NCBI GenBank assembly: GCA_013362725.1
Contig: JABFVP010000514.1
Span: 1 to 13,204, forward strand
DNA: 13,204 nt
Reading direction: 5' to 3'
Origin: Cupriavidus sp.
GTDB lineage: Bacteria > Pseudomonadota > Gammaproteobacteria > Burkholderiales > Burkholderiaceae
The translations under genes were made by a program, and so were the position numbers. Shown here one piece after another: positions 6,142-11,724 of this stretch (position 1 is its first letter; each line of letters begins with the position of its first letter). A model generated the notes under the pieces. That model did no database searches. It saw only the letters and a list, made by a program, of their open reading frames with translations, and was not told the DNA's origin.

Positions 6142-6900
6142 TCAGGTTCCCGTAAATCGTGGCTTGCGTTTTTCCTGCCAGGCCAGCGCGCCTTCGCGGA
6201 TATCCTGCGAGGCATTGGCCGCGCCGATGTCGGCGGCCAGCGCCGCGGCATCCAGCGTGCCGCGGCTGATGGCGTTCAGGTGCCGCTTCATGCCTTGCAC
6301 CGCCAATGGCGCCAGTCCGGCCACGGTGCCGCTAAGTTGTTCAGCGCGCTCGCGCAAGCGCTCGACGGGCAGCAATTCGGTCAGGAAGCCACAGCGGAAC
6401 ATCTCCCCGGCATCGATGCGCTCGGCGGTCAGGAACAGGCGCTTGGCGTGGTTCAGCCCCAGCCGGCTGATATAGCGCTCCATGCCGCGCTGGTAGAAAT
6501 GCAACCCTAGCCGCGCCGCGGGCATGAACATGTCGACCGCCGCGGTCCCCAGCCGGAAATCGCACGCGAGCGCGAGGTCGGTGCCGCCGCCGTAGACGCC
6601 GCCGTGGATCTCGGCAATGGTTACCGCGCGGCAGTCCTCCAGCGCATTGACCAGGGTTTCGAAGCCGGCGCCGCGCTGCCCGGCCGCGAGCCGGCCGATA
6701 TCGAAGCCGCTGCAGAAGTACTTGCCGCTGCCCCGCAGCCGCACCACCCGCACGTCGCTGGCATTGACGGCCTCGACATGCCGCTGCAGTTCGGCCAGGT
6801 CATCGGGCCCGAGGCGGTTGGCCACCTCGGGCCGGCGCAAGGTAATCGTGGCGACATGAGCGGCGATGTCGAGCGAAGGCATGGAACCATCAGTCTGCAT
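6142..6900 (-). CDS. Enoyl-CoA hydratase/isomerase (crotonase) family protein
   Basis: Crotonase-fold enzyme expected to act on an acyl-CoA through an oxyanion hole. Seen in 252 residues: first oxyanion segment GSGKYFCSGFDIG (57-69), second IHGGVYGGGTDLALACDFRL (98-117), and the typical C-terminus REGALAWQEKRKPRF. The two glutamates that drive water addition in classic hydratases are not conserved: the first position is Asp108, and the usual PE of the second is replaced by PA near 127-128. This makes simple enoyl-CoA hydration doubtful, and an isomerase, hydrolase or decarboxylase-type reaction is possible. The ATG at 6900 has GGAG 9 bases ahead; an ATG at 6882 is an alternative. It follows the quinone oxidoreductase by 60 bp on the same strand, so it is a probable operon. 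It may supply a CoA-thioester step with the nearby CaiB transferase (inference). Confidence 0.88.
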   Translation of the reverse strand: MQTDGSMPSLDIAAHVATITLRRPEVANRLGPDDLAELQRHVEAVNASDVRVVRLRGSGKYFCSGFDIGRLAAGQRGAGFETLVNALEDCRAVTIAEIHGGVYGGGTDLALACDFRLGTAAVDMFMPAARLGLHFYQRGMERYISRLGLNHAKRLFLTAERIDAGEMFRCGFLTELLPVERLRERAEQLSGTVAGLAPLAVQGMKRHLNAISRGTLDAAALAADIGAANASQDIREGALAWQEKRKPRFTGT

Positions 6901-6960
6901 GGGCAATACTCCAGTGGGGATCAAGGGCAACTGAACAGTTTTATCGTGTGTTCGCCTGGC

Positions 6961-7941
6961 TCAGGGGATCAGCACGGCAGAGCCCGTGGTGGCACGGGTC
7001 TCCAGGTCACGGTGCGCTTCGCGCGCGGCGGACAGCGGATACCGGCGCGTGACCTCCAGTCGCAACTGCCCGGCTGCAACCGCTGCGAACAAGGTGGCGG
7101 CGGCACCGGCCAGCGCCTGGGGGCTGGCAATATAGGTGCGCAAGGTGGGCCGCGACACGATCAGCGACCGCGCGTGCAGCAGTTGCAGGTCGAAGGCCTC
7201 GACGTCGCCCGACGCGGTGCCGTAGTTGATGGCCATGCCGCACGGCCGCAGGCATTGCAGCGACGGCACGAATACCTCCTTGCCGACGGCGTCGTAGACC
7301 ACGGCAACGCCCTCGCCGCAGGTCAGTGCCAGCACGGCTTCGGGGAAATGATCTTCACGGTAGTTGATGACGTGGTGGCAACCATGTGCCAGCGCCACCG
7401 CCCGCTTGGCCTCGCTGCCCACGGTGCCGATCACGGTCGCGCCCAGCGCGCGCGCCCATTGCGACAGCAGCACGCCCATGCCCCCGGCGGCTGCATGCAC
7501 CAGCACCACGTCGCCCGGCTGCACGGCATAGAGCCGGCGCAGCAGGTATTCGGCGGTCAGGCCGCGCAGCAGCGTGGCGCCGGCCACCTCCGCGGAGATC
7601 GCATCGGGCAAGGGCACGAGCCGGCCCGCCGGCACGTTACGAATCACCTGGTACGCCCCCGGATGCATGCAGGCCACTCGCTGGCCCACCTCGAAGCCAT
7701 CCACGCCGGGACCGATCGCCATGACCTCGCCGGCGCCGACCGAGCCCAGCGTGACCGGGAACGGCGCCGCGGCGTGAGGGCCATGCGCGCCTTTGCGCTG
7801 GTAGATGTCAGCGAAGTTCAAGCCGATGGCTGACTGGCGCAGCCGGATCTCGCCCTGGGCCGGCGGCGGAACCTCTACCCGGCACGGCTCCAGCACGTCC
7901 GGGCCTCCGGTCCTGTTAATACAGATAGCATCTGTCAGCAT
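6961..7941 (-). CDS. NADPH:quinone oxidoreductase (QOR/zeta-crystallin type)
   Basis: Zinc-independent medium-chain reductase that reduces quinones or activated enones with NADPH (cytoplasm). Seen in 326 residues, matching Escherichia coli QOR in length (327) and in many motifs: AIGLNFADIYQRKG (38-51), the nucleotide-binding loop HAAAGGMGVLLSQWARALGA (149-168), GTVGSEAKR, VINYRED (191-197), VVYDAVG (214-220), SRPTLRTYI (263-271) and the C-terminal LETRATTGSAVLIP. Catalytic and structural zinc cysteines of alcohol dehydrogenases are absent, as expected. The ATG at 7941 is preceded by AGGA with 6-base spacing; a longer frame with a TTG start at 8001 has no family support. It is divergent from the CaiB operon and upstream of the crotonase gene. 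Substrate unknown. Confidence 0.92.
   Translation of the reverse strand: MLTDAICINRTGGPDVLEPCRVEVPPPAQGEIRLRQSAIGLNFADIYQRKGAHGPHAAAPFPVTLGSVGAGEVMAIGPGVDGFEVGQRVACMHPGAYQVIRNVPAGRLVPLPDAISAEVAGATLLRGLTAEYLLRRLYAVQPGDVVLVHAAAGGMGVLLSQWARALGATVIGTVGSEAKRAVALAHGCHHVINYREDHFPEAVLALTCGEGVAVVYDAVGKEVFVPSLQCLRPCGMAINYGTASGDVEAFDLQLLHARSLIVSRPTLRTYIASPQALAGAAATLFAAVAAGQLRLEVTRRYPLSAAREAHRDLETRATTGSAVLIP
7921..7935. repeat. Inverted repeat at the 5' end of the quinone oxidoreductase gene
   Basis: ACAGAT-AGC-ATCTGT is a perfect 6-bp inverted repeat covering codons 3-7. The stretch is AT-richer than the gene around it. It could be an operator or a hairpin near the ribosome-binding site of the mRNA. 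Confidence 0.35.
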
Positions 7942-8107
7942 ACGAATCCTGAAGATTGCCACGACCAGCGTCAGTGCCGTGCGCTCTGGTGTGGGCGTCA
8001 ATTACTACGGACCCCAAGCGATCCAGTGAGCAATGTTGGCGGTTTTGCTCGCAGCCGAGGCCAGGAACACCCAGACAGCCTACGTGATCCCGCGATCCTC
8101 CGCATCA

Positions 8108-8136
8108 TGGAAAGTCCGTATACGTATTTTTATATC
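8108..8136 (+). promoter_or_regulatory. Candidate promoter of the CaiB-Bug operon
   Basis: TGGAAA (8108-8113) and TATATC (8131-8136) with a 17-base spacer, each 4 of 6 matches to sigma-70 boxes, in the most AT-rich patch of the window. TATACT (8146-8151) is an alternative -10 with a better match but a poor -35. Confidence 0.4.
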
Positions 8137-8150
8137 AAGTATTTGTATAC
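8118..8150. promoter_or_regulatory. Paired GTATAC palindromes, likely GntR operator
   Basis: GTATAC occurs at 8118-8123, within the larger palindrome CGTATACG, and again at 8145-8150, within AGTAT-TTGT-ATACT, 27 bases apart. The copies bracket the proposed -10. FCD-type GntR repressors often bind short palindromes with a GTATAC core, and one is encoded at the other end of this operon. That this regulator binds here is inference. Confidence 0.5.
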
Positions 8151-8179
8151 TCAAGCCCATTCACTTGCCAGGGATTGCC

Positions 8180-9415
8180 ATGACCTCTTCCCCACCCGGC
8201 ATCGACTCCGGCGCTTCCGGCGCCGCGTGCGCCGACTTGCCGCTGTCGGGCCTTACCGTGCTGGACCTGTCCATCGCCCGCGCCGGTCCCGCCGCCGTGC
8301 GCCTGCTGTCGGACTGGGGCGCCGACGTGATCCGCGTCGAGCCGCCGCCGCCGCAAGACCGCGGCTCGGTGACCGGGCGGCGACGCGGTTCGGACGAACA
8401 GAACCTGCATCGCAACAAGCGCAGCCTGTGCCTGGACCTGAAGACGCCGCAGGGAGCCGAAGTGCTGGCGCGACTGGTGCGGCGCGCCGACGTGGTGGTA
8501 GAGAACTTCCGCTCGGTAGTGAAGGAGCGGCTGGGACTGACCTACGAGCGCCTGAGCGCGATCAATCCGCGCGTGATCCTGGCCAGCATCTCGGGCTTTG
8601 GCCAGGACGGGCCTTACTGCGAGCGCCCGGGCCTCGACCAGATCGTGCAGGGCATGTCCGGACTGAGTTCGGTCACCGGCGAGCCGGGCCAGGGGCCGCT
8701 ACGGGTCGGCATCGCCATTTCCGACACCACAGCTGGCATGTTCCTGGGCCAGGGCATCCTGCTGGCGCTGCTGCACCGCGCGCGCACCGGCCGCGGGCAA
8801 TGGGTGCATACCTCGCTGATCGAGGGCATGCTGAACAAGCTGGATTTCCAGGCCACCCGCTACACGGTGGACGGCGAAGTGCCGAGCCAGCAAGGCAACG
8901 CGCACCCGACGCTGGTGCCGATGGGCACCTACCGCTGCCGCGACGGCGTAGTCAATATCGCCGCCAGCACCGACCGCATGTGGGCCAACTTCTGCCGCAC
9001 CGTCGAGGCCGGCTGGCTGCTGGACGATCCGGCCTTCCAGACGGCCACGGGCCGCGCCGCGGAGCGCCAGCGCCTGGACGCCGCCATCAGCCAGTGCACC
9101 GCCGCGTTCAGCGCCGCCGAACTGACGTCGCGCCTGAATGCGGCCGGCGTGCCGTGCGGTCCGGTGCTGGATATCGGCCAGGCCTTTGAGGATGCCCAAG
9201 TGCGCCACCTGCGCATGACTCGCCGCGCCGAACACCCTGTACTGGGACCGCTTGCGCTGTTGCGCTCGCCGATCAACCTGTCGGCCGCGCCGCACCCGGA
9301 ACGCTTTGCCCGCGCCGCGCCCGATCCGGGCGAGCACACCGACGAGATCCTGCGCGGGCTGGGCTATGACGACGCCGGCATCGCCGCCTTGCGCGAAGCC
9401 AGCGTGGCGTCCTGA
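8180..9415 (+). CDS. CaiB/BaiF family (class III) CoA-transferase
   Basis: Moves CoA between acids, through a covalent aspartyl-CoA intermediate, to activate a carboxylate for degradation (cytoplasm). Seen in 411 residues: LSGLTVLDLSIARAGPAAVR near the start, LLSDWGADVIRVEPP (42-56), NKRSLCLDLKTPQG (79-92), ADVVVENFR (103-111), and the catalytic segment GLDQIVQGMSGL with Asp153 at the position of the active-site Asp of formyl-CoA transferase. The C-terminal part has VPCGPVLDIGQAFEDAQVRH and HTDEILRGLGYD. The ATG at 8180 follows AGGGA at suitable spacing; an open extension from 8033 has no family similarity and covers the promoter patch. The Bug gene follows 47 bp later. CaiB genes beside a Bug gene and a GntR gene are a recurring Burkholderiales arrangement; the acid substrate is unknown. 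Confidence 0.93.
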   Translation: MTSSPPGIDSGASGAACADLPLSGLTVLDLSIARAGPAAVRLLSDWGADVIRVEPPPPQDRGSVTGRRRGSDEQNLHRNKRSLCLDLKTPQGAEVLARLVRRADVVVENFRSVVKERLGLTYERLSAINPRVILASISGFGQDGPYCERPGLDQIVQGMSGLSSVTGEPGQGPLRVGIAISDTTAGMFLGQGILLALLHRARTGRGQWVHTSLIEGMLNKLDFQATRYTVDGEVPSQQGNAHPTLVPMGTYRCRDGVVNIAASTDRMWANFCRTVEAGWLLDDPAFQTATGRAAERQRLDAAISQCTAAFSAAELTSRLNAAGVPCGPVLDIGQAFEDAQVRHLRMTRRAEHPVLGPLALLRSPINLSAAPHPERFARAAPDPGEHTDEILRGLGYDDAGIAALREASVAS

Positions 9416-9462
9416 GGCCCGCCCGACACCACTGCGGGAGCGACTACAAGAAGGAGACAACC

Positions 9463-10440
9463 ATGAACCATGCTCTCGGGCGCGTTGCCATCGGCGCGGC
9501 CCTCGCCACCCTGGCGGCCTTGCCGGGCATCGCCGGCGCGCAGGAATATCCGGCCCGGCCGATCCGGCTGCTGGTGGGCTACACGCCGGCCGGCGCCGCC
9601 GACTTCGTCGCCCGCGTGTTCGGCGAAGCGCTGTCCAGGGAACTGGGCCAGACCGTAGTGGTGGACAACAAGCCCGGCGCCGGCAGCACGCTCGCCTCCG
9701 CGGCGCTGGCGCAGGCCGCGCCGGACGGCTACACGCTGGGACTGGCCACGGCCTCGCTGTACGGCATCGACCAGCAGTTGTACAAGGCCCGCTACAAGGC
9801 GACCGACTTCACCCCGGTGACGCGGCTGACGGTGTCGCCGCTGATCCTGGCTGTCAACAAGAACCTGAACGTCGGCGACGTCAAGACGCTGGTGGCCAAG
9901 GCACGCGCGCAGCCGGGCAAGTTCAACTACTCGTCGTCCGGCATCGGCGGCTCGCCGCATATCGCCGCGCTGCAGTTTGAAAAGGCCACGGGGGCCACGA
10001 TGACCCATGTTCCCTACAAGGGCGGGGCGCCGGCGCTGCAGGCCGTGGCCGCGGGCGAGTTGGAATTGTCGTTCGGCACCGCGGCGTCGGTGCTGCCGCT
10101 GGGCACGCAAGGCGTGGTGAAGATGATCGGCGTGACCACGCCCAAGCCGTCGGCGGTGGCGCCGGGCCTGCCCGCGCTGGCGGAGATGGGCCTGCCGGGC
10201 TTTGACTTTACATTCTGGTTCGGTCTGTTCGGCCCTGCCGGTCTGCCCGACGGCATCCGCGACAAGCTCTTCGCCGCCGCGACCAGGGTCATGGCCGACC
10301 CGCAATTGCGCGCCAAGCTGGCCGGCAACGGCAGCGAGGTGTCGACTTCGGCGTCGCCCGCGGAGTTCGGCAGATGGGCGGCAGCCGACGGCAAGGCGGC
10401 GGTGACGCGCATCGAGCAGGCCGGCGTCAAGCTGGACTGA
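9463..10440 (+). CDS. TTT-family periplasmic binding protein (Bug), CoA-transferase operon
   Basis: Second Tctc/Bug solute receptor of the window. Seen: 325 residues with a signal peptide (hydrophobic 8-24, probable cleavage near 26 in AGA-QEYP). The mature start is EYPARPIRLLVGYTPAG; Asp47 lies in AGAADFVARVFGEALSRELG; NKPGAGSTLASAALAQAAPDG, YSSSGIGGSPHIAALQFEK and HVPYKGGAPALQAVAAGELE follow. GAAGGAGAC-like spacing before the ATG (AAGGAG, 8 bases) gives it a strong ribosome-binding site. It is only about as similar to the catB-linked Bug protein as family members usually are, so a different ligand is expected. Translational context: 47 bp after the CoA-transferase, so a probable operon whose ligand is the acid that the transferase activates. 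No membrane partner genes are in view. Confidence 0.94.
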   Translation: MNHALGRVAIGAALATLAALPGIAGAQEYPARPIRLLVGYTPAGAADFVARVFGEALSRELGQTVVVDNKPGAGSTLASAALAQAAPDGYTLGLATASLYGIDQQLYKARYKATDFTPVTRLTVSPLILAVNKNLNVGDVKTLVAKARAQPGKFNYSSSGIGGSPHIAALQFEKATGATMTHVPYKGGAPALQAVAAGELELSFGTAASVLPLGTQGVVKMIGVTTPKPSAVAPGLPALAEMGLPGFDFTFWFGLFGPAGLPDGIRDKLFAAATRVMADPQLRAKLAGNGSEVSTSASPAEFGRWAAADGKAAVTRIEQAGVKLD

Positions 10441-10463
10441 GCCGTGCGCGCGGAGCGCCGGGA

Positions 10464-11150
10464 CTAGCGGCGGCCGCGCCGGCCGCCGGCTTCGTCGTCG
10501 GGCATGGCCGCGATCATGTCCGCATAGACGTCGCCACCGGTGGCGATATGGCACACCATGGCCGCCGCGGCATCGTCCTCGTTGCCGCGCAAGATCGCGC
10601 CCATCACCGCCTCATGCTCGTCCAGGGAGGCCAGGATGCGGGCCGGCTTCTCGAAGCGCAGGTCGCGCATGCCGCGCATGCGCGCGCGCATGGTGCGGAT
10701 CTGCCGCGACAGGATGTCGTTGCAGCAGGCCGCGTAGATGACGTTATGGAAGGCATCGTTGGCTTCGCGGTAGCGATCGGAATCGCCACCCTCCGCCGCC
10801 GCGCGGCATGCATCGAACGCGTGCTGCAGCGCCGTGCGCTGCGCCGCGGAGATGCGCCGCGCCGCCAGCCGGGCCGCAAGCGCCTCGAGCTGAACCAGGA
10901 TCTCGTTCATCGCGACGTACTCGCGCAGCGTGATCGAAGCAACGATCGCGCCCTGGCGCGGCACCAGGTCCACCAGGCCGGCCGACTCCAGCTGGATCAA
11001 CGCCTCGCGCACCGGGGTGCGCGACACGCCGAAACGCGCAAGCAACTGCTGCTCTTCCAGTTGGGTGCCGCTGGGAAGTTTTCCGGAAAGAATCTCCTGC
11101 TCGATCGCGGCGCGGATGGTTTCGGACAGGCTCTTCTTTTCTTCGGACAT
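10464..11150 (-). CDS. GntR-family regulator with FCD domain
   Basis: Probable ligand-released repressor of the neighbouring CaiB-Bug operon. Seen in 228 residues: winged helix-turn-helix about 8-72 (SGKLPSGTQLEEQQLLARFG, then VSRTPVREALIQLESAGLV) and an all-helical FCD effector domain about 78-215. The FCD metal-binding set is present as Asp132, His135, His179 and His201. The arginine-rich tail (AGGRRGRR) is unusual but may just reflect GC-rich coding. The start at 11150 is the conserved-length ATG; it lacks a strong Shine-Dalgarno sequence. The gene converges on the Bug gene with 23 bp between the stops, so it is regulated separately. Target and ligand are inferred from context only. Confidence 0.93.
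   Translation of the reverse strand: MSEEKKSLSETIRAAIEQEILSGKLPSGTQLEEQQLLARFGVSRTPVREALIQLESAGLVDLVPRQGAIVASITLREYVAMNEILVQLEALAARLAARRISAAQRTALQHAFDACRAAAEGGDSDRYREANDAFHNVIYAACCNDILSRQIRTMRARMRGMRDLRFEKPARILASLDEHEAVMGAILRGNEDDAAAAMVCHIATGGDVYADMIAAMPDDEAGGRRGRR
10468..10488. terminator. GC-rich hairpin at the Bug/GntR convergence
   Basis: CGGCGGCC and GGCCGCCG form a perfect 8-bp stem around GCGCC. It covers the last codons of the GntR gene and lies 27 bases after the Bug stop. It may slow or end Bug-side transcripts, but there is no T-run, and the GC-rich coding sequence could produce such a stem by chance. Confidence 0.3.
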
Positions 11151-11182
11151 GGACAGCAGCTACGCAGGAACAGGGAGAAGGG

Positions 11183-11188
11183 ATTCTA
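11183..11188 (-). promoter_or_regulatory. Candidate -10 box of the gntR gene
   Basis: TAGAAT on the minus strand (5 of 6 to TATAAT), 32 bases before the ATG. No good -35 box is visible at the right distance. Confidence 0.3.
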
Positions 11189-11216
11189 ACCTGCCCTGCG
11201 TATTCACAGGCTGCCG

Positions 11217-11228
11217 TTGTGTGCACAA
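11217..11228. promoter_or_regulatory. TTGTGTGCACAA inverted repeat upstream of gntR
   Basis: TTGTG-TG-CACAA, containing the perfect palindrome TGTGCACA, lies 67-78 bases before the gntR ATG. It resembles GntR-type half-site arrangements and could be an autoregulatory operator. It does not share the GTATAC core of the CaiB promoter. Confidence 0.35.
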
Positions 11229-11328
11229 GGCAGGGCGTCCCGGGACGCAGCCTTGAGGCGAGCATTGACCCGACGGTCTTGATCCCAGGCATGTGCCGGT
11301 ATCGACATCCTCCCTTCACGCTTTACAA

Positions 11329-11352
11329 CGCTGCCGCGAAAGAAATGCAGCG
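11329..11352 (-). terminator. Weak hairpin after the DUF2795 gene
   Basis: CGCTGC (11329-11334) pairs with GCAGCG (11347-11352), a 6-bp stem with a 12-base loop, starting 2 bases after the stop of the small gene. On the minus strand it is followed by TTGT only, so termination is uncertain. Confidence 0.3.
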
Positions 11353-11354
11353 CC

Positions 11355-11591
11355 TCAGTGCCGGCGCGCCACCGCCTCGGACACCTGGGCGGGGTCTTCA
11401 TACTCGCGGTCATCGATCGCCTCGAGCGCGCGGGTGATGGCTTCGTCGGCGCCCGCCTCGCGTGCCTTGTCCACCAGTTGCTCGCGGGTGGCCGGGTAAT
11501 CCACGCCCTTGAGCGCACGCTGCAGTTCGATCGGGTTGGGCATGCCGCCGGCATCCCCGGACTTGCCTTGCTCCTGGTTACGCGTGGTCAT
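11355..11591 (-). CDS. DUF2795 small protein
   Basis: Small soluble protein of unknown function, 78 residues, recognised as DUF2795 by ALKGVDYPATREQLVDKARE (residues about 26-45), then AGADEAITRALEAIDDREYE and a short helix DPAQVSEAVARR. The domain fills nearly the whole protein after a polar, Gly-rich N-terminus. The ATG at 11591 is supported by AAGGAG 8 bases ahead; a longer open frame reaching 11642 has no such signal. It follows the catalase gene by 133 bp on the same strand. Members are common as small accessory proteins in Burkholderiales, often beside stress genes; no activity is established. Confidence is high that it is a gene, with no function assigned. Confidence 0.87.
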   Translation of the reverse strand: MTTRNQEQGKSGDAGGMPNPIELQRALKGVDYPATREQLVDKAREAGADEAITRALEAIDDREYEDPAQVSEAVARRH

Positions 11592-11724
11592 CTTGCACTC
11601 CTTATCTTGCGCTTCAACTAGGAAGCGCCGACGCGCCGCCACAGCGCGGCAGCGGGCCGGCGCCGTGGGGGCGCGTGCAAGGAGCGTACCTGTAACGGTC
11701 CCCCTGCCGCCGCTGCACGAGGCG

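Noticed and set aside
6604..7833. Plus-strand frame opposite the crotonase and oxidoreductase genes
   Set aside because: It spans two genes and their spacer with no domain; a typical GC-rich antisense frame.
8033..8179. Longer N-terminus for the CoA-transferase
   Set aside because: The added residues do not resemble the family and would make the AT-rich promoter patch coding. The ATG at 8180 has a good ribosome-binding site.
9364..10554. Minus-strand frame opposite the second Bug gene
   Set aside because: The plus-strand Bug gene has a signal peptide, a strong ribosome-binding site and family motifs; the opposing frame has none.
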